Positions 26,715 to 37,292 of a stretch of DNA of 64,000 nucleotides are shown piece after piece. The stretch lies in assembly GCA_964391015.1 (NCBI GenBank), contig CAYMKU010000009.1, positions 41,813-105,812 of the forward strand, written 5' to 3'. This DNA is from XYD12-FULL-36-8 sp964391015. GTDB lineage: Bacteria; Bacteroidota; Ignavibacteria; Ignavibacteriales; Ignavibacteriaceae. Position 1 is the first letter of the stretch. Every line of letters starts with the position of its first letter. The position numbers and the translations under genes are program-made. The notes under the pieces are model-generated. The model did not search any database. It was not told the DNA's origin and worked only from the letters and a program-made list of their open reading frames with translations.

Positions 26715-26730
26715 GTTAACAATTGTTAAC
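26715..26730. promoter_or_regulatory. Perfect 16-bp palindrome upstream of the 89-aa gene
   Basis: GTTAACAATTGTTAAC is its own reverse complement. It lies about 120 bp upstream of the start of the 89-aa gene and about 80 bp downstream of the TcA stop. It may be an operator for a dimeric regulator. The rest of the 26597-26812 gap is A/T-rich with no other clear signal. Confidence 0.4.
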
Positions 26731-26812
26731 AAAGACAAACAAATACAAACTTCTTAGTATCGCAAAAATGATTCTTTTATTTTTATAGACTTAATAGCAA
26801 ACAATTTAAATC

Positions 26813-29800
26813 TTAGGGTGATGGTTCAGTAACACTATATCTAAAAACAAACCATACATCGTCTATTAAATCTGAAATTGATTTACCATCCGGAACATCC
26901 AAACTAAATTCAATATCTAATGAGGGCGTATCTTTCGACATCGATAGCGCATGCTCAACCGTTCCATATAGCGTTAAGTCGCTGTATGGATTCAATAGAA
27001 GAGATTTCGCATTTATCTTTGGATCAATTATTGTTGTATCTTCCTTTAGTTTTACAAATACTGTAACAGAATTGATTTCAATGTCCATATTGTAAAATAA
27101 AAACGGGAAGCGTTGTTTCTCTAATTTGAATTTCAGAGTACCATTAACTGTCATCTGATACCATTCAGTCGGATATTCATGCTTTGCACTGATTAATCTT
27201 GCTAGTGGATTTGTTTCTGCATTTTCCCTAATCAAAGTTAGATAATCCTTTGCGCCTTGTTTCAATGTTTCACCTCCTTCTCTAGCTGTGTAGCTGATCC
27301 TTAAAATTATATCCGATATTGTATTCATATCAAATGCATTTGTATCTGTTGGAATTTCTATTCTCCATTTTGAAATAGCCCCGGCGCCTTCAAAAGGCAA
27401 GTACCGTTCGTCCCGGAAATTTAGTTCGAACATTCCACTGTCATTCTGTGCCGTGGTTGTTGCAATGGACTGCATTGAAGCAAAGTTGATAAAAAATCTT
27501 GGATCATCTTCTTCTGTAATTTTAGCATATTCCGGAGTTGATAAATTATTGATCCTTGTTTCATTTGAAAGCAATGTCAGCGTACAGTTTACACTTGTAA
27601 GTGGACCGGCAATACACGGGATTGTTACCGCTACGCTCTTAATTCTTCTCATGTAATGTCCGGGATAGTCGGAATCAAAAATTATTTCCGGGATTTCAAT
27701 TTCACATTTACCGGTTACCTTAAGTGCAATAAGATTTAACGGGTCATTTAATAGTAGCGAATAATTTTTTGTGATCTCATATTCACGTTTGTTATTATCC
27801 AGATATGAGCTCTCCATCTGTTTCAATGCAAGATAAAGTTTCTCTCCTGATAATAATCCGCTTCTTAAATTATCCCAGTAGCCATATTCGATGAACGATG
27901 CATTCATATCTCCGAGCTCGAATCGGTAAGCTTTTTCGGCTTTCTTAGCAAGCTCATAACTGAGCTGATATGTCTGGAAAAAGAGAGTACTTATCTGCCC
28001 TTTCATCCATAAATACAGTTCTTCGTTTGTATACTTCGAGCGAAGAAATTCCTCGACTTCTTTTGAGTTTGCAATTTGCTCTTCTTGATTTCTTAATTCC
28101 TGCTTTGTAATGGACGTTCTTGTTTCGGCGGCAATTAGTTGTTTATCGATTTGCATTATTTCTTTTGCAGCTAGGTTTGCCTGTAGTACCCAGTCTTCTT
28201 CACGTCGGGTATAAGACGCGATTTTAGATGAGTTTGCCGCGTAATAGGAAAGTTTATTTGAGATAGCCCTAAAATAGTTGGCATACATTTGTGCAACTGT
28301 AGCTAATTTAGAACCGCCAAAAACTACTGTTGTTGTTCCGCCACCGGCCGGATGTGCATTTACCTCGATATCAGGGATTAAGCTCAACTCGCTTCCTAAA
28401 TAATCTGTAATACTTGCTATATCCTGAAATGTCGATGCTTCTTTAGAGAAATCTAAATCCGACTTCTCCTGCTGAATCATTTTAACACCACTTTCTTCAA
28501 GCACAGTATTACTTGCATCAACTTCAATATCACTGATTTTTTCACCGACAGCAGGTTTTTTTAAATCTTTGCCAAGCAAACCAAGATAGTGCTTGTATCT
28601 ATAAAGAGCGGACTCTCTCGACTGCTTCAATGCATCATAGGAATCTTCAGATTCCTGTAGTTGCTTTTCTCTTACCAACTTAATCAACTTCTGCATTCCT
28701 GTTTCCTGTCTTGCATGAAGATTTGATAATGTCTCAGCATCTTTCTTTTCGAGTGCCGAAAGTATTGCACCCCCGAGAGATTTAACATCGTTACAAATTT
28801 CAAAAGCCTTCTGGATTATATAATTGAATCGGTAATAGGGGTTAGGTGAATTCAGATCATTCAAAATGCTGGATATACTTAGTCCGGAAGCTGCAGCTCT
28901 TACTAAAAGAGCAGGATCTATCTCCGGCTGAAACAGTGGCGGGATGCTGAATACACCTTCTATATTTAGACAATGTCTTATCTTGTATAAACGATCTGCA
29001 ACAGTATCCCAGTAAGAAAGAAGCTTCTTGTTATTTGGGACACAAAAATAAAGAGTATGCCCGACTCCGAGAATATCATGAGGCATATCCGTTGTGCTCA
29101 CAGTATCGTCACTGCTGTAAGGGAAAAGATTTTCAAATTCTACAATAGCATTAGCAAACTCGCCCCAGCTTTCTTTTAATGAATTGTAATTTTGCGGTAC
29201 CGGCTCTCCACGTGTCGGAACATATTCAGGTCGCGGTCCCAGGATATGAGCTGCAAGAACATATATCTGTGTCGCTTCGTTTATGGATTCAAGTGTGCCT
29301 TGTCTGAATAAATTGTCTCCCCACTTAATCAGATTGTCAAGATATTTCATCACGACGTTTTTCATATAAGCCATCGGTCTCTGTCGGGCAACGATATGAG
29401 GCATAAATGGATTATTTCTAAGCTGATCCCATTGATCAATAATACTCTTTTTTGTAGCTTTCTCATCCCCACTCAATTCCTCATCCCCTTTTGTCATTAT
29501 CATTATTAGAGTATCAATTTGCGTAATGTCTGCATTCTTAAACGGCAGAAATTTCCAGTAAAGTGCAACGTCCGATACATTATCTACAGCATCTAATCTG
29601 GTATTTGTGGACGGATCGAAAATATAATGATACCATTTCATTGCTTCTTCAAATTGACTATTCAGGCTTAAATGTGTTGCGATAAGCAATGGAGCATGGA
29701 AAAATAATTCCCAGTTATAAATTGAATAAGCTCCGCCGTAATCGAAGTCAACGATCTCTTTTGGATATGGTCTTATGACAATGTTTTCATTAGGGTCAAA

Positions 29801-32800
29801 TTTAGTATCAAATATGGAATCTGTGTCGCTGCCGGGATCAAATTCCTTATCTCCCGATATTTGAGTATGCGTCGATAGAAGTCCTTCAACTCCTTTTTTA
29901 TTTAATTTTTGAATAAACAAATCGGAATGAGGATGAAAGTGAATATCGAATTTGAAAAGATAAGTTGTGTTTCCTACATCCTCTGGAGGATCTGGTAAAT
30001 CAGGAGGATTTGGTAAATCAGGAGGATCTGGTAAATCAGGAGGATTTGGTAAATCAGGAGGATTTGGTAAATCAGGAAACTTTGGTAGATCTGAAATACC
30101 CAATTGAATTGAGTGATTTGGAGGATCTTTGAGGTTTGGGAAACCAGGACCGGGGGCCATGCGCAAATTAGAAATAGTGGGTGTTACAAAATAATTTCTC
30201 GTGGAAGGCGAGAAGAAAAAAGAGTTTTCTAATGATTTGATAGAAGATAATTCGATATCGTTTTGGACTGTTATAAAAAATTCGCTTTCTACATTATCTG
30301 CTGTGGTTCCTAAAGCATTGTATAAAATTGAATAACCGATAGAAACTCCGCTTAAATAGATATTGTAACTTAATTTTACAGCATCCTCCATATATTTAGA
30401 ATAAAATGGGACGGGCTGCTCTGATGAACCTCCCCAATCAAGTTTGTAATCATCGAAAAAGGACTTTGATTCGATTGGTAGAATGGCTCTTAGTGTTAAT
30501 ACTTTTTCATGATCATCAACAAATTCTGTGTTATAAAATGTAATTGTAACTGGATAATCTTTATGATATGAACAATATATTTTTGTATCCTTTTCAAGAT
30601 TATAATCTCTAGCTCCCAAATTATATTGAACAAAATTTTTACTTATTGATTTTGGACTCCACTTTCCATTCTTATATTCACTCCAGGCTATTCTCATTTC
30701 GACTTTTAAGTCAGGTCTTTGGTTAGTACCTTCGTCGGGATCCTCCAGCTCTTGTGGAATTCTTGAAAATATTGGCCAGAATAAAAATAATCTGTTGTCG
30801 ATTACAGTAGGTATAAGATGAACTCCGCTGTATTTACCTTTACTTTCTTTGTCTTCTACTCCCTGAATTTCAAGCTGCACCTCTTCCCAGGCTGTCCATT
30901 CGTTATATTCTGTTCCTTCTACTATTTTGTTAAATCTCCTGTAATAATGGATGTATGGTGGATCGTTTGTCCTTGCAAAAACATAATATATATCTGTTTC
31001 AAACGTATCTTGAATTTCCGTGCTGTTTTCAACCTGATGATACATTCCGCAAATCTCAAGACGCGCAACTTCTTTGAGCTTATGTAAATATTTAGCAAAA
31101 GCTTCTTTGACGACGTCATCTGTAATGTCGTTTTGAAGCAGGTCTCCCTCGAGGTTTTTAAAAAAAGGAGATTTATTATCCCGAAGCTCCGGTTCGAGCC
31201 AGTTCTCGGGAAAAAGAAATATCTTTCTGTTCGCTTCCCAAACCCTGTAGTTCTTCATCCATTCCCACCAGTCTTTATCGAGAGCAGATGACTCTACTCC
31301 GACTTGATTTCCGTTTTGATTTAAAACACTTTCAAGATTCATAAAACATCTTTGTACAAACATCTGTACAGACGCATTTGCCTGAACAATCCTCGAAGTT
31401 TGCATGCATGCAGCCATATTAACATCAATAAGAAAGTATTCATAAATGTCATCTCCGGTAAGTGTTTTAACCTCTCCAAGATGATTTTTCACCCAATCCA
31501 TTATTTCCGGCTGAACCGTTAGATATGCTATAAGTCCCAGCTTCTGATTTTCTCTGATCTTATCATTTAAAGGACGTGCTGCCTCAAGCCATGTGTCTTC
31601 GTCATATCTGGCTTTTATTGCATTCTTCACAGCGTTCGCATCATCCCATAGATCATCAAAAGTCTTTGTAGGAGCCGCCCATGTGAATAATTTACTTATC
31701 TCGATTCCTAAATTATTTGCGAGTTTTATGGCATCAAATAGATTTGATATTGCTTTCTCATTTTTAAAATTTCCTTTTTGAAAATTATAAGAAGTACAAA
31801 GTGTCTCAATATCCTGTTGCAACCAGCCGGTCAAAGAAACAAGCCTTTGAATTATTGTATCATTAGTTTCGGAAGTTAATTTTGGATTTGCCGAATAAAA
31901 AATATCGATGAGAGTAACATCGGTTTGAGGCAGCCTGTCACTTAATATTTTATAATCATATAGTCTCTTCCAGTGTGCAAATGAAAAAACATTTGCGATC
32001 CCCGGATCTTCGGAAGTTTCAAATGTAATGTTACCGAAATCAGCTTTATAAGAATGGAAATGCATAAGCTCAATCGTATCCAATTGAAACTTATTTATTA
32101 TTATCGAAGATTTTAATAACTTTATAAAGGCAGACTTGAAATTCTTTATTAATTCAGTTAAGAAAATATTTTCCCTGGGAATATCGGATAAAGGAATCGT
32201 ATTGCTTTGCCATTGAATTTTATAATTGTCTGAATCAAATTTTTCGGGTACTTCAATTTTCAAATCATAAAACCGGTTGGATTCTATACTAAATTCTCCG
32301 TCGAAATTGAAAAAGCCTTCATCATCTTGTTTTAACTCTATGCCGTCTATTGACAATTTATCTGCAAATACTTTATTCCCATCTTCAATTCTGAATTTAA
32401 ATATTTCAGATGCCGTGAAAAGAATTTTTGCATCTATATTATCTTTACCCGCGATATTGGTAAATGATAATTCTGTATCCTGAAGTTTTATTATCTTTTC
32501 TTTTACTCCGGTTTTCCCGAGCAAAGTATTCGCCAGCAATCCTGCTATTTCCGGTTCTAACTGGAGAGACTCTCCTATCCTTTGTTCAATAAATTTGTCT
32601 TTAAGTACGTCTTTCATAATCGGTAAATAATTTGTCAGAAAGTAACTGTACTTGGTCATTACTTTCACTTCATCTTTACTCAGCGCCTTATCTACTTTTT
32701 TGTAAATAGAAGTATTTATTAAGTTATCAATTGCATCCTCATAATTTGTTTTGCTGTTAATGTTCTCCAGAAATGAAAAGGTATTTTTTATGAAATCTGT

Positions 32801-35800
32801 TTGAGAATTGTAAAATTCATCGACTGCACTTTCAAAATCCGATGAAAACAATTTTATCTCCTGCGATTCAGCTCGGGTAATGCTTCCTTTTATTGTCAGT
32901 GCCCCTGTTCCTTTGTCATAAGAAACAATATTTTTATACATGTTACTTACAGTTACTTCTAAATCTTTAGCAATAATTTTAGTGAAGTTGTAATTACCTG
33001 AAATAAATGAGTCCAATTGTTCCGCAATCGTTAAATCAAAGATCAAAGACAATTCATTTTTTAATAAATCCGAATCTATCTGATCTTGAGTAAAAGTATG
33101 CTCAGAATCTATTCGTGTTAATTCATCTCTAACTACTTTTGAAAGTGAAAGAATATTTTCATCCTGAGGCGAAAGATCACGTTCCGCGTCTATAATATTT
33201 TCAAGAATGTAATTCAATTCCGTCAGAGTGAACCCTGCTTTTTTTATTTTTGCTGCATCATCGAGAAATTTCATCGCTTCATCGGGATTTAAGAAAGGAT
33301 TTATTTCCGATAGGCTCTTTATACTTATAAAATCTTTCACTGTCAGACGAAGATTTTTAGCAAGCAGGCTGTATCTGTAAAGAATGCTTAAGTTCAAAAT
33401 GTTAAGCCTTGTTGCTTGTTTGGGAAGAGGAGGTTCAATTGGAGTGGGAGTAGGTGTTGGTTTAGGTGTTGGAACAGGTACTGGAATGGGAGTAGGCAGA
33501 GGAGAATCCAGACCGGCAAGAACCGGTTCTATCTCTTTATCTTTCCAGCCAAGATCTGATTTTATAAATTCATAATCTTCGTATGAAAGTTGCAGTGCAG
33601 ATAATACTGCAGGCAGATGGTCAGCAGTATTTCCAGTGGTATCGTGAAGCAATACATTCGTCTTCGTTAATATTTCGCCAAAATCATCCGGTTCAAATAT
33701 TGTATCGAGCTCGAGAATTGTTCTACCGAGGAATAGCTTTTTATAAAGTGAAGAATCACCGTAAGTATCAATATAGGACCAAAGACAAAGCAGTTTTACA
33801 AGTGGCAGCTTTGTTCTGTTTTTTAATTGCTGTAAAACCCGTATGTAGTGTAAGACTTCATCATCTATATTTGCATCTTGCGGATTAGCTCTTCCTAAGA
33901 GTTTATTAATCGCTATCAATGCGGCATCCACTTCGTGGACACTCCAGCCAAGTTTTTTCCACAATCGTAGAAACCTATGAATCTTTGAGAATGTACCATC
34001 ACTAATCGAAAAATCTCCGGTTGATTCATTATAGGAGGCAATTGTTTTTAGCTGAGTCTTCGTTAGGTCACATTCAGAATCCTTGGAATAAAGTGTAATT
34101 ACTTTCTGGAGCTGAGAGAAATTTTCTTTTATCCAGACTCCTAAGTTATCAGGAGTCAATGCTTGAAAGTAATTCAATAACTGTCTAACTATAGGATTTA
34201 AATCAAATTTGTCACCCAGTCCCGGATCTACTACTTTTTTCAATATATCGTAACTGAAAGTATATTCAGGTTCTAAGGGATTTTCCAGATGATATTTATT
34301 TAATGCCAAATTGTAATCATTTATCTGGTCAAGAATTTCCTGGTATGGGTTTATAAATTGAGTTTTTATGATTTCTATGAGGTCATTGTAATTAATTCCG
34401 GTTCTTCTTAGAAATTCATAAATCCCGTCGACAAATGAAGGATCACCTGTCAACTTTTTTTTCCAATCTGAATCTTCTTTCTCTCCATATCCAAAATATC
34501 TCTGAACGCTTAATGTTTCAGGAGGAACGCCGGGGTCAAATAGTTTTGATGTCAGTATTACATATTCATTTTCTGATAATCCAATAAATTCAGCATCTAA
34601 GCTTCTTCGGGTTATTCCATCGGTAAGTTCAAATTCGGGTTTGTTTATATCAGTACGAAAAGTTTTCATTAATTCATACCGGCTGCTCTTCGACGCATCG
34701 CTCTTCAGATAAGTTCGTATGACATCGAGTGGTTGATTGTAAGGTAGATTAAATGGATAAACAGCATCATATAGTTTTTCGTAAGCATTCTTAATAATAT
34801 ACTGCGGAGAAGCGAGTAATTCCTTCGTAGTCACATCTCCCGTATCACGTGCTGCATTTTTATCCAGCTCACCATTTGCTACATAATATTCCATTATCTC
34901 ATTGACAAGATCGATATAAGGAATTATTGTATTTGTATTTTCACAGGTGAGATATATGTTTCCAATGTCAGGTCTTCGTTTGAATAAAATATTGAGAGGA
35001 GGCTCATGACTGATATTGTGAGCACCGTTTTTAAGGTACATCAGCAAGTCAACAAGATATGAGGCAGCGCTTGTTACAGAATTACAATGACTGCATTCGC
35101 AAAATGCAGTATCACCGAACAGGTTTGCAAGATTAGGGGCAGCAGATGAAATCTCTTCTATCAATTTTTCTAGTTGGCCTGTTGATATATACATAGGACC
35201 CGACTTAAAGGTATCTAATCTAACACCTCCTTTTATTTCTCCAATTTCTGTTTCAGGTTTAGCAGAAATTTTTGCCTCCACAGAACCATTAGAAGGAGCA
35301 AATTTATTATATTGAACTATAGACAAATAAACTTGTGTAGAAATTGTGTTTACCATCGAAGCTCTTGAGTAAACTTTATATGAGTTAGCAGCTCCGCCTA
35401 ATTCGGCACTATATTTATTAACAAATACACTTCGAGACATCTGAATAATGGTATATGCAGATGTAAGTTCAAGTTCGACCAGCTTTGACATTAATTCCGT
35501 GCTTGGACTCAACAAATAAACTCTCTGCAGAATTTTCAGATTACTAATTGTTCCATCAGAGAGTTCCGGAAATTCATCCGAATCGGAATTATCACGGAGA
35601 TACACCTGAATACTTTGTGATCGGATATCATAATCCTTCGCATATTCGAAGAAATTTTCTACTTCCTTTTTAATTTGGTCTGTTGGGAATTTATAATCGT
35701 CATCGTAGATTTTTTTCGCTATTACCTGAGTTGGAAATGATTTTTCAATATCTTTAAAAATAGTCTTTGCATAATTTTTCTGTCTTTCTTCTGCTGAATC

Positions 35801-37186
35801 ACCTTTTACAGGTGAGGGAATAGTGCCGGATTTCTTAATTTCATCGAGCCAGTTTTCATAGTTCATATTCAAAGCAACTTCTTTCATAGATTTATACTTT
35901 TTATCACCTTGTATATTCTTTATTAAAGATACATTTCCCTGTGTCAGACCGTTGAGCTGGTTGCTTAATTGAATAGCCTGAATTATTTCATCGCGGTTTT
36001 TAAGCGCGGCAAAAGACGGATCATTTGGTAAAGTTGTTTTCCAGAAATCTTCAGGCTTACCTTCGTAATTACTTTGAGCATTAAGATATGCAATCTGAAG
36101 GATTTCTCCCTGAGGCATGGAGATATTTAGAAAATCGCTTAGTGTAAAATCAGATTCGCCCGACAGTTTTGTCTTCAATAATCTTTTATTCGAGTCTTCC
36201 TTTGCTTTTTTTATGAACTCGTTTATTTTTTCATTACTGTATTCTTTCACATAATTCTTTTCGGCAGATTTTTTGATCGAACTTTGGATTGTAGAATTTT
36301 TGCTTCTCGAGATTGAGTTCTCATTAATGCTGGTATTTTGTTTACCCAAACCGTAAAGTAATTCAGAGTTTAGAGACTCATTAGCTATATTCTTTTTGAA
36401 TTTCTCCGATGCGACAAGTATACTTATATTTTCAACAGTAAATCCTGTTTTTTCAGAGAGATATTTTATTTGCCCTTCATTCAATTCTGAAAGCAATAAT
36501 CCATCGAGCTTGCTGTTCACAGATTCAGTGAGCATTGAATATTCGGACTTCCCTCTAATCTTACTGTCAGTGATTTTAAAATCAATGGTTACGTCGCCGA
36601 TAATATCATTGAAGGTTTCGGAGGAGATAATCTCATCTGATGAGTCACTATTAAAAATTTTGACTGTTAGATCGAATCCGGGTTCTTTATCTTTGGAATA
36701 TTCAATTGAATAATTTCCTGCGTTATCTGATGAAGCGTTGCCGATTTCTTTTTCTTTACCTGCTTCTTTTATGTTATATGACTTTTTATCATAAGCTTTT
36801 ACATTAATGTCTGCAACCGGTCTGTCATTTCTATCCGTAACTTTTCCTTTAATTGAAATTTTTCCTGCCGATGAATTCGGCATTGTGAGCATCATCACTT
36901 CACTCTGATTCTTGACATTCCATTTTACACCATACATTGTATCAAAAATTGTTTCCTTATCTCGTAATACACGGAAAAAAATATCCGGCTTCCTGCCCAG
37001 AATGATTTCGGGGTAATACTTATTGTCGAGGATAATAGTGAAGGTACCCTGTGAGTCAGTAACCGAACTCCCGAGCACATCTTTTATAAGAAGGTCACTA
37101 TCCCATGCCTGTATATTAACACCTTCCATTGGCTTCATATTACTATCAACAAGCTTACCCGATATTTTGAATTGTTTTTTTTCCAT
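26813..37186 (-). CDS. Tc toxin A component (TcA; pore and translocation channel), 3457 aa
   Basis: The N-terminus has two carboxypeptidase-regulatory-like domains (about residues 5-100 and 105-205; KISGKLVDSNMKPMEGVNIQ and GKVTDRNDRPVADINVKAYD). A VRP1-type region follows at about 690-1000 (CECSHCNSVTSAASYLVDLL; CENTNTIIPYIDLVNEIMEY). A neuraminidase-like region begins near 2060 (YYVFARTNDPPYIHYYRRFN), and EEAMKWYHYIFDPSTNTR lies near 2512. The helical pore-forming part and the C-terminal TcB-binding domain occupy about 2800-3457 (FGGSKLATVAQMYANYFRAI; GHYMRRIKSVAVTIPC). Proline-rich inserts lie at about 1226-1254 and 2363-2401. By family knowledge TcA forms a pentameric bell that injects the TcC payload. 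It has no signal peptide. It is large for a TcA (usually about 2400-3000 aa). It lies 106 bp downstream of the fused TcB-TcC gene. Confidence 0.9.
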   Translation of the reverse strand: MEKKQFKISGKLVDSNMKPMEGVNIQAWDSDLLIKDVLGSSVTDSQGTFTIILDNKYYPEIILGRKPDIFFRVLRDKETIFDTMYGVKWNVKNQSEVMMLTMPNSSAGKISIKGKVTDRNDRPVADINVKAYDKKSYNIKEAGKEKEIGNASSDNAGNYSIEYSKDKEPGFDLTVKIFNSDSSDEIISSETFNDIIGDVTIDFKITDSKIRGKSEYSMLTESVNSKLDGLLLSELNEGQIKYLSEKTGFTVENISILVASEKFKKNIANESLNSELLYGLGKQNTSINENSISRSKNSTIQSSIKKSAEKNYVKEYSNEKINEFIKKAKEDSNKRLLKTKLSGESDFTLSDFLNISMPQGEILQIAYLNAQSNYEGKPEDFWKTTLPNDPSFAALKNRDEIIQAIQLSNQLNGLTQGNVSLIKNIQGDKKYKSMKEVALNMNYENWLDEIKKSGTIPSPVKGDSAEERQKNYAKTIFKDIEKSFPTQVIAKKIYDDDYKFPTDQIKKEVENFFEYAKDYDIRSQSIQVYLRDNSDSDEFPELSDGTISNLKILQRVYLLSPSTELMSKLVELELTSAYTIIQMSRSVFVNKYSAELGGAANSYKVYSRASMVNTISTQVYLSIVQYNKFAPSNGSVEAKISAKPETEIGEIKGGVRLDTFKSGPMYISTGQLEKLIEEISSAAPNLANLFGDTAFCECSHCNSVTSAASYLVDLLMYLKNGAHNISHEPPLNILFKRRPDIGNIYLTCENTNTIIPYIDLVNEIMEYYVANGELDKNAARDTGDVTTKELLASPQYIIKNAYEKLYDAVYPFNLPYNQPLDVIRTYLKSDASKSSRYELMKTFRTDINKPEFELTDGITRRSLDAEFIGLSENEYVILTSKLFDPGVPPETLSVQRYFGYGEKEDSDWKKKLTGDPSFVDGIYEFLRRTGINYNDLIEIIKTQFINPYQEILDQINDYNLALNKYHLENPLEPEYTFSYDILKKVVDPGLGDKFDLNPIVRQLLNYFQALTPDNLGVWIKENFSQLQKVITLYSKDSECDLTKTQLKTIASYNESTGDFSISDGTFSKIHRFLRLWKKLGWSVHEVDAALIAINKLLGRANPQDANIDDEVLHYIRVLQQLKNRTKLPLVKLLCLWSYIDTYGDSSLYKKLFLGRTILELDTIFEPDDFGEILTKTNVLLHDTTGNTADHLPAVLSALQLSYEDYEFIKSDLGWKDKEIEPVLAGLDSPLPTPIPVPVPTPKPTPTPTPIEPPLPKQATRLNILNLSILYRYSLLAKNLRLTVKDFISIKSLSEINPFLNPDEAMKFLDDAAKIKKAGFTLTELNYILENIIDAERDLSPQDENILSLSKVVRDELTRIDSEHTFTQDQIDSDLLKNELSLIFDLTIAEQLDSFISGNYNFTKIIAKDLEVTVSNMYKNIVSYDKGTGALTIKGSITRAESQEIKLFSSDFESAVDEFYNSQTDFIKNTFSFLENINSKTNYEDAIDNLINTSIYKKVDKALSKDEVKVMTKYSYFLTNYLPIMKDVLKDKFIEQRIGESLQLEPEIAGLLANTLLGKTGVKEKIIKLQDTELSFTNIAGKDNIDAKILFTASEIFKFRIEDGNKVFADKLSIDGIELKQDDEGFFNFDGEFSIESNRFYDLKIEVPEKFDSDNYKIQWQSNTIPLSDIPRENIFLTELIKNFKSAFIKLLKSSIIINKFQLDTIELMHFHSYKADFGNITFETSEDPGIANVFSFAHWKRLYDYKILSDRLPQTDVTLIDIFYSANPKLTSETNDTIIQRLVSLTGWLQQDIETLCTSYNFQKGNFKNEKAISNLFDAIKLANNLGIEISKLFTWAAPTKTFDDLWDDANAVKNAIKARYDEDTWLEAARPLNDKIRENQKLGLIAYLTVQPEIMDWVKNHLGEVKTLTGDDIYEYFLIDVNMAACMQTSRIVQANASVQMFVQRCFMNLESVLNQNGNQVGVESSALDKDWWEWMKNYRVWEANRKIFLFPENWLEPELRDNKSPFFKNLEGDLLQNDITDDVVKEAFAKYLHKLKEVARLEICGMYHQVENSTEIQDTFETDIYYVFARTNDPPYIHYYRRFNKIVEGTEYNEWTAWEEVQLEIQGVEDKESKGKYSGVHLIPTVIDNRLFLFWPIFSRIPQELEDPDEGTNQRPDLKVEMRIAWSEYKNGKWSPKSISKNFVQYNLGARDYNLEKDTKIYCSYHKDYPVTITFYNTEFVDDHEKVLTLRAILPIESKSFFDDYKLDWGGSSEQPVPFYSKYMEDAVKLSYNIYLSGVSIGYSILYNALGTTADNVESEFFITVQNDIELSSIKSLENSFFFSPSTRNYFVTPTISNLRMAPGPGFPNLKDPPNHSIQLGISDLPKFPDLPNPPDLPNPPDLPDPPDLPNPPDLPDPPEDVGNTTYLFKFDIHFHPHSDLFIQKLNKKGVEGLLSTHTQISGDKEFDPGSDTDSIFDTKFDPNENIVIRPYPKEIVDFDYGGAYSIYNWELFFHAPLLIATHLSLNSQFEEAMKWYHYIFDPSTNTRLDAVDNVSDVALYWKFLPFKNADITQIDTLIMIMTKGDEELSGDEKATKKSIIDQWDQLRNNPFMPHIVARQRPMAYMKNVVMKYLDNLIKWGDNLFRQGTLESINEATQIYVLAAHILGPRPEYVPTRGEPVPQNYNSLKESWGEFANAIVEFENLFPYSSDDTVSTTDMPHDILGVGHTLYFCVPNNKKLLSYWDTVADRLYKIRHCLNIEGVFSIPPLFQPEIDPALLVRAAASGLSISSILNDLNSPNPYYRFNYIIQKAFEICNDVKSLGGAILSALEKKDAETLSNLHARQETGMQKLIKLVREKQLQESEDSYDALKQSRESALYRYKHYLGLLGKDLKKPAVGEKISDIEVDASNTVLEESGVKMIQQEKSDLDFSKEASTFQDIASITDYLGSELSLIPDIEVNAHPAGGGTTTVVFGGSKLATVAQMYANYFRAISNKLSYYAANSSKIASYTRREEDWVLQANLAAKEIMQIDKQLIAAETRTSITKQELRNQEEQIANSKEVEEFLRSKYTNEELYLWMKGQISTLFFQTYQLSYELAKKAEKAYRFELGDMNASFIEYGYWDNLRSGLLSGEKLYLALKQMESSYLDNNKREYEITKNYSLLLNDPLNLIALKVTGKCEIEIPEIIFDSDYPGHYMRRIKSVAVTIPCIAGPLTSVNCTLTLLSNETRINNLSTPEYAKITEEDDPRFFINFASMQSIATTTAQNDSGMFELNFRDERYLPFEGAGAISKWRIEIPTDTNAFDMNTISDIILRISYTAREGGETLKQGAKDYLTLIRENAETNPLARLISAKHEYPTEWYQMTVNGTLKFKLEKQRFPFLFYNMDIEINSVTVFVKLKEDTTIIDPKINAKSLLLNPYSDLTLYGTVEHALSMSKDTPSLDIEFSLDVPDGKSISDLIDDVWFVFRYSVTEPSP
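29985..30074. repeat. 18-bp tandem repeat inside the TcA gene (five units)
   Basis: Five units of GGAGGAT(T/C)TGGTAAATCA lie head to tail, followed by a degenerate sixth. On the coding strand they encode six-residue units DLPNPP or DLPDPP. Because the unit is a multiple of three, copy-number change keeps the frame. It forms a stiff proline-rich linker in the middle of TcA. Confidence 0.85.
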
Positions 37187-37258
37187 GAGAGGTAAAATTT
37201 AAGTTTTTATGAATAAGATGTTTCTCCTGGTTACGCTTTCAATTCCGTTAAGACGTTG

Positions 37259-37285
37259 CGTTCCCAAGCTGGTAGATTGGGAACG
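37259..37285. terminator. Hairpin between TcB-TcC and TcA genes
   Basis: Perfect 9-bp arms CGTTCCCAA (37259-37267) and TTGGGAACG (37277-37285) enclose a 9-nt loop in the 106-bp gap between the TcB-TcC stop and the TcA start. No clear T run follows on the transcribed side, so it may tune read-through, protect mRNA ends, or be a small palindromic repeat. Confidence 0.4.
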
Positions 37286-37292
37286 AAGGCTT

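Noticed and set aside
29985..30074. CRISPR-like short repeats
   Set aside because: The units are 18 bp, contiguous without spacers, and encode an in-frame proline-rich linker in TcA.
30818..31119. Overlapping hydrophobic frames on both strands inside TcA
   Set aside because: They are shadows of the neuraminidase-like region; the TcA frame is continuous here.
33384..33575. Gly/Val-rich 63-aa plus-strand frame
   Set aside because: It is the antisense shadow of the Pro/Thr-rich linker in TcA.
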